Source of the DNA: Methylosinus sp. Sm6
GTDB taxonomy: Bacteria > Pseudomonadota > Alphaproteobacteria > Rhizobiales > Beijerinckiaceae
Reading direction: 5' to 3'
NCBI RefSeq assembly: GCF_019802345.1
Contig: NZ_JAINDZ010000023.1
Location: 1-64,000, forward strand
Length of the DNA stretch: 64,000 nt
A program made the translations under genes and the position numbers. The stretch's first letter is position 1, and each line of letters starts with the position of its first letter. Under the pieces are notes generated by a model. The model was given only the letters and a program-made list of their open reading frames with translations, was not told where the DNA came from and searched no databases. This document shows positions 16,333-25,462 of this stretch, piece after piece.

Positions 16333-19300
16333 ATGCGTTTCACCGACATTTTCGTGCGTCGCCCGGTGCTCGCCTCCGTGGTGAGCCTGCTGATCCTGGT
16401 GCTGGGCCTGCGCTCGCTCGTCACCTTGCCGACGCTGCAATATCCGCGCACGCAAAACGCCGTCGTCACCGTGACGACCTCCTATTTCGGCGCCGATCCC
16501 GCGACCGTCGCCGGCTTCGTCACCACGCCGCTCGAGAACGCCATCGCGCAGGCGAACGGCATCGACTATCTCACCTCCACGAGCCAGGTCGGCACGAGCA
16601 CCATCACCGCCAATCTGCGGCTCAACTATGATTCCGGCAAGGCTCTGACCGAGATCAGCACCAAGATCGATTCGGTGCTCAACCAGCTGCCCTCGGCCGT
16701 GCAACGGCCGGTCCTCACGGTGAAGATCGGACAGACGACCGACGCCATGTATATCGGCTTCGGCAGCGACATTCTGACGTCGAGCCAGGTGACCGATTAT
16801 CTGATCCGCGTCGTCCAGCCGCGCCTGCAATCCGTGCCGGGCGTGCAGACGGCGGAGCTCATCGGCGGCAAGACCTTCGCGCTGCGAGCATGGCTCGATC
16901 CGGTGAAGCTCGCCGCCTATGGCCTCACCGCGAGCGAGCTCGCCGCTTCGCTGCAAGGCAACGACTATATCGCCGGCCTCGGCTCGACCAAGGGCGAGAT
17001 GGTGCAGGTCACGCTCACCGCGGCGACCTCGCTGCACTCGCTCGAGGAGTTCCGCAATCTCGTCGTCAAGCAGGTGAACGGCGCCAATGTGAAGCTGCGC
17101 GACGTCGCCAATGTCACGCTCGGCTCGGAGGATTACGAGTCCTCGGTGGCGTTCAACGGCAAGAAGGCGGTCTATATCGGCATTCTCGTCGCGCCGAACG
17201 CCAATCTCCTCGACGTCGTCAAAGGCGTCAAGGACGTCTATCCGGACATTCGGAAAACGCTGCCGCAAGGGCTGAACAGCGAGATCGTCTATGACACGAC
17301 CGATTTCGTGAACAGCTCGATCGACGAGGTGATCCATACGCTGATCGAGGCCATACTCATCGTCACCGGCGTCGTGTTCATGTTCCTCGGCTCCTGGCGC
17401 TCGGTGGTGATTCCGATCGTGGCGATTCCGCTGTCGCTCGTCGGCACCTTCACCATTCTGCTGGCGCTCGGCTTCTCGATCAATCTGCTCACCCTGCTGG
17501 CGCTGGTCCTGGCGATCGGCCTCGTCGTCGACGACGCCATCATCGTCGTCGAAAACGTCAATCGCCATCTCGCCGACGGCATGAAGCCCTTCGACGCGGC
17601 CTTGCAGGCGGCGCGCGAGCTCGCCGGACCGATCATCGCCATGACCATCGTGCTGATCGCCGTCTATGTGCCGATCGGCTTCCAGGGCGGCCTCACCGGC
17701 GCGCTCTTCGTCGAATTCGCCTTCACTCTCGCCGGCTCGGTGACGGTTTCGGCGATCATCGCGCTCACCCTGTCGCCGGTCAGCTGCGCGCTGGTGTTGA
17801 AGGCGCCGCGACCGGGAGAAAAGACGCTGGAGACGAAGATCGTCGCCTTCATCGACGCCAAAATGGACGGGATCAAGGAGCGCTATCAGCGCCTGCTCGA
17901 GCGCTCCCTCCATTTCGTGCCGGTGACGCTCACCTTCGGCGGCCTCGTGCTCGCGAGCATCTTCTGGCTTTATTCGAATGCGATGAACGAGCTGGCGCCG
18001 AACGAGGACCAAGGCGTCGTCTTCGCGCAATCGACATCCGCGCCCAACGCCACGCTGCAACAAAAGCTCTTCTACGGCGATCAGGTCTACAAGACGTTCG
18101 CCAAGCATCCGGAGATGACGAGCTCCTTCCAGATCGTCACGCCCGGCCTCATCTTCGGAGGCATCGTCCTGACGCCGGCCGATCAGCGCAAGATCAGCGC
18201 CGAGCAGCTCCAGCAGACGCTGCAGCAGGAGTTCTCGGATGCAGTGCCGGGACAGCGTCTCGTCACCTTCCAGCCGCCGCCGTTGCCCGGCTCGAATGGT
18301 CTGCCGATTCAATTCGTGGTGCAGAGCACCGACACATTCGACAAGATGAACGACATCTCGCGCGAGTTCCTGTCCAAAGCGCTGGCGACCGGAAAATTCA
18401 TATTCCTCGACACGGATCTGAAGATCGATCAGCCGCAGATGTCGCTCGTCATCGACCGCGAGAAGACCGCGCAGCTGGGCCTCCGCATGGTCGACGTCGG
18501 CGGCGCGCTCACCACGGGCCTCAGCGGCGGCTACACGCAATATTTCGGGCTCGACGGACGCTCGTACAAGGTCATCCCGCAGATGGCGCAACAGTTCCGG
18601 CTCAATCCGGATCAGATCTTGAACTATTACATCAAGACTGCCGACGGCTCGTCGGTGCCCTTGTCGACGGTGGCGAGATTCCAGACGATGGTGGTTCCGG
18701 AGTCGCTCAACCACTTCCAGCAGATCAATTCCTTCACCATCTCCGGCGTCGCGGCGCCGGGCGTCATCACCGGCGAGGCGCTGGAGACGCTGAAGGAGGT
18801 CGCGACCCAGACGCTGCCGCCGGCCTACACGATCGACTACGCCGGCGCCTCGCGGCAATTCGTGCAGGAGTCGAGCGGCTTCGCGGCGACCTTCGGCTTC
18901 GCGCTGATCATCATCTTCCTGGCGCTCGCGGCGCAATTCGAGAGCTTCCGCGATCCGCTCATCATTCTCGTCTCCGTGCCCATGTCGATCGCCGGCGCGC
19001 TCGTCTTCATCATGCTCGGCTTCGGCGGGGCGAGCATCAACATCTACACGCAGGTCGGCCTGGTGACGCTGATGGGCCTCATCAGCAAGCACGGCATTCT
19101 CATCGTCGAATTCGCCAATGAGCGGCAGCACGGCGGCAAGACGAAATATGAGGCGATCATCGAGGCGACCTCGATCCGCCTGCGTCCCATCCTCATGACC
19201 ACGGCGGCGATGGTTCTGGGCGTGTTTCCGCTCATCATGGCGACCGGCGCCGGCGCCGCGTCGCGCTACAATATGGGCCTCGTCATCGCCTCGGGCCTGT

Positions 19301-19419
19301 CGATCGGCACGCTGTTCACCCTGTTCGTGCTGCCGGCGGTCTATCTCGTGCTCGCGGCCGATCATTCCAAGCATGCGGAGGTCGCACCCGAGGCCGAGCC
19401 GGAGGCGTCGGGCGCCTGA
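16333..19419 (+). CDS. RND multidrug efflux transporter, inner-membrane pump (HAE1 family)
   Basis: This 1028-residue proton-driven pump has the usual 12 transmembrane helices and two large periplasmic loops. Hallmarks are the N-terminal FTDIFVRRPVLASVVSLL, the helix-4 proton-relay aspartates in GLVVDDAIIVVENVNRH, and the conserved FVLPAVYLVLA near the end. HAE1-type length and motifs point to export of hydrophobic drugs, solvents or lipids rather than metals. It closes the three-gene operon controlled by the divergent TetR gene. The substrate is not predictable. Confidence 0.95.
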   Translation: MRFTDIFVRRPVLASVVSLLILVLGLRSLVTLPTLQYPRTQNAVVTVTTSYFGADPATVAGFVTTPLENAIAQANGIDYLTSTSQVGTSTITANLRLNYDSGKALTEISTKIDSVLNQLPSAVQRPVLTVKIGQTTDAMYIGFGSDILTSSQVTDYLIRVVQPRLQSVPGVQTAELIGGKTFALRAWLDPVKLAAYGLTASELAASLQGNDYIAGLGSTKGEMVQVTLTAATSLHSLEEFRNLVVKQVNGANVKLRDVANVTLGSEDYESSVAFNGKKAVYIGILVAPNANLLDVVKGVKDVYPDIRKTLPQGLNSEIVYDTTDFVNSSIDEVIHTLIEAILIVTGVVFMFLGSWRSVVIPIVAIPLSLVGTFTILLALGFSINLLTLLALVLAIGLVVDDAIIVVENVNRHLADGMKPFDAALQAARELAGPIIAMTIVLIAVYVPIGFQGGLTGALFVEFAFTLAGSVTVSAIIALTLSPVSCALVLKAPRPGEKTLETKIVAFIDAKMDGIKERYQRLLERSLHFVPVTLTFGGLVLASIFWLYSNAMNELAPNEDQGVVFAQSTSAPNATLQQKLFYGDQVYKTFAKHPEMTSSFQIVTPGLIFGGIVLTPADQRKISAEQLQQTLQQEFSDAVPGQRLVTFQPPPLPGSNGLPIQFVVQSTDTFDKMNDISREFLSKALATGKFIFLDTDLKIDQPQMSLVIDREKTAQLGLRMVDVGGALTTGLSGGYTQYFGLDGRSYKVIPQMAQQFRLNPDQILNYYIKTADGSSVPLSTVARFQTMVVPESLNHFQQINSFTISGVAAPGVITGEALETLKEVATQTLPPAYTIDYAGASRQFVQESSGFAATFGFALIIIFLALAAQFESFRDPLIILVSVPMSIAGALVFIMLGFGGASINIYTQVGLVTLMGLISKHGILIVEFANERQHGGKTKYEAIIEATSIRLRPILMTTAAMVLGVFPLIMATGAGAASRYNMGLVIASGLSIGTLFTLFVLPAVYLVLAADHSKHAEVAPEAEPEASGA

Positions 19420-19516
19420 CGGGGGGAGGGCGCGCATCGCGTTCAGCGCCCCGCGCCCTAGATGAGAAGGCGTCGCCGGGAGAGCCGGCGGCGAGCCTTT
19501 TCGCCGAGGCCTCGTC

Positions 19517-20242
19517 ATGCACGCGAGCCATTTGCATTATTTCCCGCTCCCGCCGATCGCCTATGCGATCTTTGTCGGCGCGCTGCTGGCCCTCTTCGTG
19601 CTCATCCAGCTGGGCCTGCTCCGCTACGCCTATCAGCGCATCGGGCTCGGTCCGGGCGGCGCCATGCTGGCGCTGATCGGCTCGCTCCTCGGCAGCTATG
19701 TGAACATTCCCGTGGCGCAGCTGCCGGAGGAGACCGTCCGCACGCGCGAGGTCATCGACTTCTTCGGAACGCGCTATGTACTCCCGGTCGAGCCCGACTG
19801 GCCGGGAACGATCATCGCCGTCAATGTCGGCGGCGCGATCATTCCCGCGGCGCTGTCGTTCTATCTGCTCTCGCGCAATCGAATGTGGGGCCTCGGCGTG
19901 CTGGCGACGGCGATCGTGGCCGCCGTCGTGCATTATTTGGCGCGCCCGGTCGAGGGCGTCGGCATTGTGGTGCCGATTTTCGCGCCGCCCCTCGTCGCCG
20001 CTCTCGTCGCCTTCCTGATGTCGCGCGAGCTCGCCCCCCCGCTCGCCTATGTGAGCGGCAGCCTCGGCACGCTGATCGGCGCCGATCTGCTCAATTTCGG
20101 CCAGCTCCAGGGCATCGGCGCGCCCGTGCTGTCCATCGGCGGAGCCGGCGTGTTCGACGGCATTTTTCTCGCCGGGATCATCGCGGTTCTTCTCTCCGCG
20201 CTCGGCGGGCGGGCAGGCGGCGCCGCTCCGGCCAGGGTCTGA
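19517..20242 (+). CDS. DUF1614-family integral membrane protein
   Basis: This 241-residue protein has about seven hydrophobic segments. The C-terminal half holds the family signature: GTLIGADLLNF, then APVLSIGGAGVFDGIFLAGI, split over residues 190-225. Near the middle, NVGGAIIPAALS is also typical. The family is found in archaea and bacteria with unknown function. The gene stands alone between the efflux operon and rpsF. The ATG begins about 15 residues before the first helix; no strong ribosome site is visible. Confidence 0.78.
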   Translation: MHASHLHYFPLPPIAYAIFVGALLALFVLIQLGLLRYAYQRIGLGPGGAMLALIGSLLGSYVNIPVAQLPEETVRTREVIDFFGTRYVLPVEPDWPGTIIAVNVGGAIIPAALSFYLLSRNRMWGLGVLATAIVAAVVHYLARPVEGVGIVVPIFAPPLVAALVAFLMSRELAPPLAYVSGSLGTLIGADLLNFGQLQGIGAPVLSIGGAGVFDGIFLAGIIAVLLSALGGRAGGAAPARV

Positions 20243-20386
20243 CGGCGCTTGCATCGCGCACGGGCGCCGCTATAAAGCAGCCTTCGCGACGCTTCCGGCC
20301 GGGGGCTGAACGGAAGGCTTCGGCATATGCCCGAGGCAGGGCCGGCAAAGCCCGTCTTCCCGTGTCTCCGCCTTCGAACTTCCCGC

Positions 20387-20409
20387 TCGAGCCTTTCCGC
20401 AAGGCTCGA
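20387..20409 (+). promoter_or_regulatory. Leader hairpin upstream of rpsF
   Basis: TCGAGCCTT-TCCGC-AAGGCTCGA forms a nine-pair stem with a five-base loop 47 bases before rpsF. No T-run follows, so it is not a terminator. In several bacteria the S6:S18 complex binds a leader hairpin with a CCG-containing loop or bulge; this one contains CCG in the loop. Assignment to that motif is only a suggestion. Confidence 0.35.
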
Positions 20410-20456
20410 AGGGCTCTGCGCCGGAGCGGCTCGCGAGCAACGGAAAGGCAAGACGA

Positions 20457-20891
20457 ATGGCTCTCTACGAGCACATCTATCTCGCCCGCCAGGATGTTTC
20501 GCCCCAGCAGGTGGAAGCTCTGACGGGTCAGTTCAAGACCATCATCGCCTCGCTCGGCGGCAAGGTGTCCAAGACCGAATATTGGGGCGTGAAGTCGCTC
20601 GCCTATCGGATCAAGAAGAACCGCAAGGCGCATTTCACTTTGCTCAACATCGACGCGCCGCCGGCCGCCTTGGCCGAGGTGGAGCGCCAGCAGGGCCTCA
20701 GCGAGGACGTGCTGCGCTTCCTCACCCTGCGCGTCGACGCGCTGGAGGAGGGCCCGTCGGCCCAGCTGCGCAAGCGCGACGACGATGATCGCGGCGAGCG
20801 CCGCGGCGGCCCGCGTCCCGACCGAGGCGGAGAGCGCGGAGAGCGCCGTCCCCGCCGTGACGAGCCGCGCGCCGAAGGGGAGAGCTTCTGA
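20457..20891 (+). CDS. rpsF: 30S ribosomal protein S6
   Basis: This 144-residue ribosomal protein binds S18 in the platform of the 30S subunit. The ferredoxin-like core is clear: [15 protein letters not shown], then [19 protein letters not shown] and [10 protein letters not shown]. The C-terminal 40 residues are a charged tail rich in Arg, Asp and Gly ([18 protein letters not shown]), common in alphaproteobacterial S6. GGAAAGGCAAGACG precedes the ATG. The stop overlaps the rpsR start by one base. Confidence 0.97.
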   Translation: MALYEHIYLARQDVSPQQVEALTGQFKTIIASLGGKVSKTEYWGVKSLAYRIKKNRKAHFTLLNIDAPPAALAEVERQQGLSEDVLRFLTLRVDALEEGPSAQLRKRDDDDRGERRGGPRPDRGGERGERRPRRDEPRAEGESF

Positions 20892-21127
20892 TGTCCACGC
20901 CCGCCCGTCGGCCTTTTTTCCGCCGCCGCAAGAGCTGCCCCTTCTCGGGCGCCAATGCGCCGAAGATCGACTATAAGGACACGCGCCTGCTATCGCGCTA
21001 CATTTCCGAGCGCGGCAAGATCGTGCCCTCGCGCATCACCGCCGTCTCCGCCAAGAAGCAGCGTGAGCTGGCCCAGGCCATCAAGCGCGCCCGCTTCCTC
21101 GGCCTGCTGCCTTATGTGATCCGCTGA
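20891..21127 (+). CDS. rpsR: 30S ribosomal protein S18
   Basis: This 78-residue protein carries the S18 signature [34 protein letters not shown] (split at about residue 30) and [20 protein letters not shown]. Translation is coupled to rpsF through the TGATG junction. rplI (L9), which usually follows rpsR, is absent here; instead a repeat and the convergent fmt gene follow. Confidence 0.98.
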   Translation: MSTPARRPFFRRRKSCPFSGANAPKIDYKDTRLLSRYISERGKIVPSRITAVSAKKQRELAQAIKRARFLGLLPYVIR

Positions 21128-21230
21128 CGCGCACGCCGGAGCCGAGCGCGGACGCTCGGCTCCGGCGCGTCGAGCTTCAATGAGACGCGCGTGCCCACCT
21201 CCCCCTAGAGGGGGGAGGCCCTGCGCCGAA

Positions 21231-21280
21231 GGCGCTCGGGAGGGGGGCTCCCCGAGTTTTTGCCGTGAAACCCCACCCCG
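21231..21280. repeat. Intergenic repeat, family R2, copy 2
   Basis: GGCGCTCGGGAGGGGGGCTC followed by CCCGAG and TTGCCGTGAAACCCCACCCC matches the copy at 4.2 kb. It lies in the 267-base gap between rpsR and the convergent fmt. That gap also holds palindromes TCCCCCTAGAGGGGGGA, GGGCGTTCTGAAAGAACGCCC and CCCTCCCCCTGAAGGGGAGG; no gene was seen there. Confidence 0.7.
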
Positions 21281-21394
21281 TCCGGCCATAGGGCGTTCTG
21301 AAAGAACGCCCGTCGCAAGCGCCGGGCTATGGCCGGCCGACCCTCCCCCTGAAGGGGAGGGTGATGCGCCCCCCATAGAATCTGAGAAGCCCCG

Positions 21395-22321
21395 CTATGT
21401 GAGCGCTTTGCCGCGCGGCAACGGGCGGCCGCGCAAAAATTCATCTATGGGCATAGGCGCCTTGCCGCCGCGCTGCAGCTCGATGAGCCGCAACGCGCCT
21501 TCGCCGCAGGCGACGAGGCCGCGATCGTCGAGCGCTTCGCCCGGCGCGCCTCTCCCCTCTTCCAGCTTCGTGCGCAACACCTTCACGCGCTCGACGCCAT
21601 GGCCGAGATCGCTCTCGAAGAACGCCCCCGGAAAGGGCGACAGCCCGCGCACGAGATCATGGATCGCGCGCGCCGGCCGGCGCCAGTCGATCCGCCCCTC
21701 GCCCTTGTCGATCTTCTGCGCATAAGTGACGCCCTGCTCCGGCTGCGGCGTGAAGACGAGCGCACCGCGCTCGAGGTCGCGCAACGCCTTCGGCATCTGC
21801 TCGGCGCCGGCTGCGGCGAGCGCGTCATGCAGCTCCCCGCAGGTGGTGTCCGGGCCGATCGGAACGCGCGCCGTCGCCGCGACGGGGCCGGTGTCGAGCC
21901 CGGCCTCCATCTTCATCACCATGACGCCGCTCTCGGCGTCGCCCGCCATCACCGCGCGCTGAATCGGCGCCGCGCCGCGCCAGCGCGGCAGCAGCGAGCC
22001 ATGGAGATTGAGGCAGCCGAAGCGCGGCGCGTCGAGCGCCGCCTGCGGCAGAATGAGCCCATAGGCCGCCACCACGGCGACATCGGCGCGATGCGAGGCG
22101 AAGACGCGCAGCGTCTCCTCGTTCTTGAAGCTGTTCGGCGTGAAGACGGGCAGCGACAGGCGCTCGGCGAGCCGATGAACCGGCGAAGGCTTCAGCGCCA
22201 TGCCGCGCCCGGCCGGCGCCGGCGCGCGCGTGTAGACGGCGACGACCTCATGCCCGTCGGCGACGATGTGCTCGAGCAGCGGCGCGGCGAAATCGGGCGT
22301 GCCCATGAAGACGACGCGCAT
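21395..22321 (-). CDS. fmt: Methionyl-tRNA formyltransferase
   Basis: This 308-residue enzyme formylates initiator Met-tRNA using 10-formyl-THF. [17 protein letters not shown] starts the Rossmann part; the catalytic block is [20 protein letters not shown] near residue 110, with Asn, His and the following Asp in LDTGP. The C-terminal OB-like domain is complete. It follows def by seven bases, the standard def-fmt pair. It converges with rpsR. The start is the conserved MRVVFMG. Confidence 0.97.
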   Translation of the reverse strand: MRVVFMGTPDFAAPLLEHIVADGHEVVAVYTRAPAPAGRGMALKPSPVHRLAERLSLPVFTPNSFKNEETLRVFASHRADVAVVAAYGLILPQAALDAPRFGCLNLHGSLLPRWRGAAPIQRAVMAGDAESGVMVMKMEAGLDTGPVAATARVPIGPDTTCGELHDALAAAGAEQMPKALRDLERGALVFTPQPEQGVTYAQKIDKGEGRIDWRRPARAIHDLVRGLSPFPGAFFESDLGHGVERVKVLRTKLEEGRGAPGEALDDRGLVACGEGALRLIELQRGGKAPMPIDEFLRGRPLPRGKALT

Positions 22322-22328
22322 GCGCGGG

Positions 22329-22871
22329 TTACGCCTCGACCTTGTCCGCGACCGGCTGCGCGCGCTCGCGCGAGGCGGCCTTGACGAATTTCTTGACCAC
22401 CCGCTCGCGCTTGAGGCGCGAGAGATGATCGATGAAGAGGCCGCCCTCGAGATGATCGATCTCATGCTGCAGCACGGTGGCGAGCAGCCCGTCGGCCTCG
22501 ACCTCGCAGCGTTCTCCCGCGCGGTCGAGGAAGCGCACCCGCACCCGCGCCGGCCGCTGGACATCCTCGAAATAATCGGGAACGGAGAGGCACCCCTCCT
22601 GATAGACGCTCAGCTCCTCCGACGCCCAGATGATTTCGGGATTGATGAAGACCATCGGGGTCTTCGGCTCGTCTCCGCGCGCGGGGTCGGCGACGACGAT
22701 GCGCTTGGCGACGGCGATCTGGATCGCCGCGAGGCCGACGCCGGGCGCGTCGTACATGGTCTCCAGCATGTCGTCGAGAAGCTGCTGCAGCTCCGCATCG
22801 ACGCTCGCCACCGGCTCGGAGACGAGCCGCAGGCGCGGATCGGGCAGTGTGATGATGGGACGGATGGCCAT
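22329..22871 (-). CDS. def: Peptide deformylase
   Basis: This 180-residue metalloprotease removes N-formyl groups from new proteins. All three motifs are present: GVGLAAIQI (motif 1), EGCLSVP (motif 2, metal-binding Cys) and QHEIDHLEG (motif 3, HExxH). The C-terminal helix and tail are longer than minimal and end in a charged segment. It is the first gene of def-fmt; the ATG is preceded by AGCAAA with a poor ribosome site. The upstream region is shared with divergent ispE. Confidence 0.97.
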   Translation of the reverse strand: MAIRPIITLPDPRLRLVSEPVASVDAELQQLLDDMLETMYDAPGVGLAAIQIAVAKRIVVADPARGDEPKTPMVFINPEIIWASEELSVYQEGCLSVPDYFEDVQRPARVRVRFLDRAGERCEVEADGLLATVLQHEIDHLEGGLFIDHLSRLKRERVVKKFVKAASRERAQPVADKVEA

Positions 22872-23109
22872 TTGCTCGCCTGGTCGTTGCGGTCTCTTCC
22901 GCCGAGATAGGAGCGCGCCGACGCTTCGTCAAATGACCCGCGGCGCTCTCTTGCGAGCATATTCCCATTCCTTCGCCGATGGTAGCGATTGTCGCGCCTG
23001 CGCGAAGCGCCTAACATGGCGCGCGAGGGAGACGCTCGAGGATCTGATTGCCCAAGCAATAAAGGAGCGGGATCGCCCGCCCCGCCGAACAAGGATGGAC
23101 TGCCGCTCT

Positions 23110-23976
23110 ATGCTGGCGACGCGCGCCCCCGCAAAGATCAATCTCACGCTTCATATTCTCGGCCGCCGCGACGACGGCTATCATGAGCTCGAGAGCCTCG
23201 TCGCCTTCTCCGGCGGCGGCGACGCGCTGCGTCTCGCGCCGGGGCCGGAGCTGACGCTCATTGTCGACGGCCCGACCGCCGCCGCCGCCGGCGACGGCTC
23301 CGATAATCTGGTGCTGCGCGCCGCGCGCCGGCTCGCCGAGCGCGTCCCCGGCCTCACGCTCGGCGCCTTTCGCCTCACCAAATATCTGCCGGTCGCCGCG
23401 GGCGTCGGCGGCGGCTCGTCCGACGCCGCCGCGGCGCTGCGCCTCATCGCCGCCGCCAATGGCCTCGCCGACGACGATCCGCGCCTCATGGAGGCGGCGC
23501 GCGCGACGGGCTCCGACGTTCCGGTGTGCCTCGACCCGCGAGCGCGCTTCATGCGCGGCGCCGGGGAGGCGGTCGGCGAGACGCTGCGCCTGCCGCCGCT
23601 GCCGGCGGTTCTGCTCAATCCAGGCGCCCCGGTGGCGACGGCCTCGGTGTTTCAGCGGCTCGGCCTCGCGCCGGGCGAGCGCACCAGCGCCGGCGCCCAT
23701 CCGGCCATCGCGTCCGGCCTCGACGCCGAGGCGCTGCTCGCCGCCTTGCGCAGGGGCCGCAACGACATGGAGGACGCCGCCTGCCTCGAGGCGCCGGTGA
23801 TCGTCCATGCGCTCGCCGTGCTCTCGGCCGCACGCGGCTGCCGGCTCGCGCGCATGTCGGGCTCGGGCGCGACCTGCTTCGCCCTCTTCTCGACGCGCCA
23901 TGCGGCCGCCGCCGCCGCCGCCGCCATCGCCCGCCAGAACCCCGCCTGGTGGGTGAAGACGGCGGCGCTGCGATGA
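23110..23976 (+). CDS. ispE: 4-diphosphocytidyl-2-C-methyl-D-erythritol kinase
   Basis: This 288-residue GHMP kinase acts in the MEP isoprenoid pathway. It starts with the conserved [20 protein letters not shown]; the ATP-binding loop is [17 protein letters not shown] near residue 98; the C-terminal motif is [14 protein letters not shown]. Start choice is uncertain: an in-frame ATG five codons upstream has AAGG touching it, while this ATG has AAGGA 14 bases away and fits family N-termini. Its stop overlaps the rlmB start (ATGA), so the two are coupled. Confidence 0.94.
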   Translation: MLATRAPAKINLTLHILGRRDDGYHELESLVAFSGGGDALRLAPGPELTLIVDGPTAAAAGDGSDNLVLRAARRLAERVPGLTLGAFRLTKYLPVAAGVGGGSSDAAAALRLIAAANGLADDDPRLMEAARATGSDVPVCLDPRARFMRGAGEAVGETLRLPPLPAVLLNPGAPVATASVFQRLGLAPGERTSAGAHPAIASGLDAEALLAALRRGRNDMEDAACLEAPVIVHALAVLSAARGCRLARMSGSGATCFALFSTRHAAAAAAAAIARQNPAWWVKTAALR

Positions 23977-24770
23977 CGCGCGCGCCGCGCAAGGGCGCGA
24001 GAACCGAGCGCCGCGCGCCGCCGCGCGAGGCGCCGGCGGAGCCGTTCCGCCGTCCCTCGCCCGATGTCGTCGTGCTCTTCGGCGCCCATGCCGTCCGCGA
24101 AGCCTTGCGCGCGCGCCGGCGCAAATTGCTGACGCTCTATGCGACGGCCGGCGCCGCCGAGCGCATCGCGCCGCTCGCCGCCGAGGCGGGCCTCACGCCG
24201 CAGATCGTCGAGCCGCGCGCCCTCGCGAGCCGGCTCGGCGACGAGAGCGTGCATCAAGGCCTGATGCTGGAGGCGCGCCCCCTGCCCGAGGCGGAAATCG
24301 CCGACATCGAATCGAACAGCGGCCTCGTCCTCGCCCTCGACCAGGTGACCGACCCGCACAATGTCGGCGCCATATTGCGCACCGCCGCCGCCTTCGCGGT
24401 CGACGCGCTGGTCGTGACGGAACGGCACAGCCCGGATTTGACCGGAGTGCTCGCCAAGGCCGCATCGGGCGCGCTCGAGCATGTGACGATCGTTTCCGTC
24501 GTCAATCTCGCACGCGCGCTGCAGCAGCTGTCGCAGAACGGCTATTTCGTCGTCGGCCTCGACAGCGACGCGCCGGCGCCGCTCGCTGACACAGCCCTGC
24601 CGCGGCCCCTCGCCCTCGTGCTCGGCGCGGAGGGCAAGGGCCTGCGCCGCCTGACGCGCGAGCGCTGCGACGCGCTGGCGCGGCTCGACATGCCGGGACC
24701 GATCAAGAGCCTCAACGTCTCCAACGCCTGCGCCGTCGCGCTCGCGACGCTGCGTGTGAAGGGGCAGTAG
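23973..24770 (+). CDS. rlmB: TrmH-family 23S rRNA (guanosine-2'-O)-methyltransferase
   Basis: This 265-residue SPOUT enzyme is predicted to methylate G2251 of 23S rRNA. A basic N-terminal tail is followed by the RNA-binding domain ([18 protein letters not shown]). The SPOUT motifs are [20 protein letters not shown] near residue 112, [13 protein letters not shown] near residue 212, and [14 protein letters not shown] at the C-terminus, which forms the knot. The gene overlaps ispE by four bases. Assignment to RlmB rather than another TrmH paralogue rests on overall architecture. Confidence 0.9.
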   Translation: MTRAPRKGARTERRAPPREAPAEPFRRPSPDVVVLFGAHAVREALRARRRKLLTLYATAGAAERIAPLAAEAGLTPQIVEPRALASRLGDESVHQGLMLEARPLPEAEIADIESNSGLVLALDQVTDPHNVGAILRTAAAFAVDALVVTERHSPDLTGVLAKAASGALEHVTIVSVVNLARALQQLSQNGYFVVGLDSDAPAPLADTALPRPLALVLGAEGKGLRRLTRERCDALARLDMPGPIKSLNVSNACAVALATLRVKGQ

Positions 24771-24774
24771 TGGT

Positions 24775-24846
24775 GGGGAGTAGGGAGTGGGCGGTAGGGA
24801 GCAGCTCACTCGATCTCCCCTACTGCCTACTGCCTACTCCCCACTG
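24775..24846. repeat. Tandem heptamer inverted repeat after rlmB (family R5)
   Basis: The left arm is built of 7-base units around GTAGGGA/GTGGGCG, and the right arm of TACTGCC/TACTCCC units, so the two arms are reverse complements apart from a few bases. They are separated by about 13 bases. It lies between the convergent ends of rlmB and the hydrogenase operon and may help terminate both. Confidence 0.8.
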
Positions 24847-24857
24847 CTCTGCCCGCC

Positions 24858-24965
24858 TCACATCAAGTTCATCTTGATGTAGCGCCACAGGTCCCTGAGA
24901 TTGATCGCGATCAGCAGCAGCACGAGGCCGAGGACGATCAGTCCGAAGATGCTCGCTCCGCTCAT
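24858..24965 (-). CDS. 35-residue single-span membrane protein ending the hydrogenase operon (DUF6893-like)
   Basis: A frame of 35 codons begins with an ATG that overlaps the stop of the protease gene as ATGA, the same coupling used by other pairs in this operon. The product is a single hydrophobic helix (FGLIVLGLVLLLIAI, residues 7-21) followed by a conserved-looking basic tail: NLRDLWRYIKMNLM. This matches my memory of a family of about 40-residue proteins (DUF6893) with a helix and a tail like LPDLxRYLxIRxM found near actinobacterial hydrogenase genes. It could anchor or recruit the soluble hydrogenase to the membrane. That role is inference. The length is below usual annotation cut-offs. 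Confidence 0.72.
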   Translation of the reverse strand: MSGASIFGLIVLGLVLLLIAINLRDLWRYIKMNLM

Positions 24966-25462
24966 TGGAAACTCCTTCGGTTGCTATCGGCCTCGCGCAG
25001 CGAGGCGACGAGACGTTCGACGAGCCGCGCCGCCGGCGCCACCGCCGCCGCGACCGGCGCGCTGAGCGCCATCGCGCCGTCATCTCCGCCGAGCGTCAGC
25101 GGCTCACAGGCGACGAGCAGCAGCCGCGGGCACGGGCCGCCCATTTGCGCGACGCTGCGCAGCACCGAGGCCGGATCGAGATCATGCGCCGAAACGATCG
25201 CCTCGTCCTCGTCATCGCCGATCTGCGGCTCGACCACGGACAAGGTTCCGGGCTCCTCGCCGCGCGGCGCCGCATCGACGAGAATCGCAATGTCGTAGCC
25301 ATCGGTCAGCGCGAAGGCGAGATCGACGCCGCGAATGCCGAAATCGACGACGTCCGCCTCGCGCGCCAGCACGCCGCCCGCCAGAGCGCGCGCGACCTCG
25401 ACGCCGAAAGCGTCGTCGCCGCGAAAGATGTTGCCGATGCCGGCGACGAGAATGCGTGTCAT
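24962..25462 (-). CDS. [NiFe]-hydrogenase maturation endopeptidase (M52, HyaD/HupD-like)
   Basis: This 166-residue cytosolic protease removes the C-terminal extension of the hydrogenase large subunit after nickel insertion. Its M52 motifs are GIGNIFRGDDAFG at residues 8-20, with Asp 16 or 17 as a nickel ligand, Asp 63 in LVDAAPRG, and His 93 in SAHDLDP. These correspond to Glu16, Asp62 and His93 of HybD as recalled. It sits in the same operon as its presumed substrate hhyL, whose last 24 residues would be removed. It overlaps neighbours on both sides by ATGA junctions. Confidence 0.92.
   Translation of the reverse strand: MTRILVAGIGNIFRGDDAFGVEVARALAGGVLAREADVVDFGIRGVDLAFALTDGYDIAILVDAAPRGEEPGTLSVVEPQIGDDEDEAIVSAHDLDPASVLRSVAQMGGPCPRLLLVACEPLTLGGDDGAMALSAPVAAAVAPAARLVERLVASLREADSNRRSFQ

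Noticed and set aside
15307-19518. Very long minus-strand open frame opposite the RND genes
   Set aside because: Its translation is rich in Arg, Asp, Glu and His, typical of the complement of GC-rich coding DNA; the plus-strand RND genes explain the region fully.
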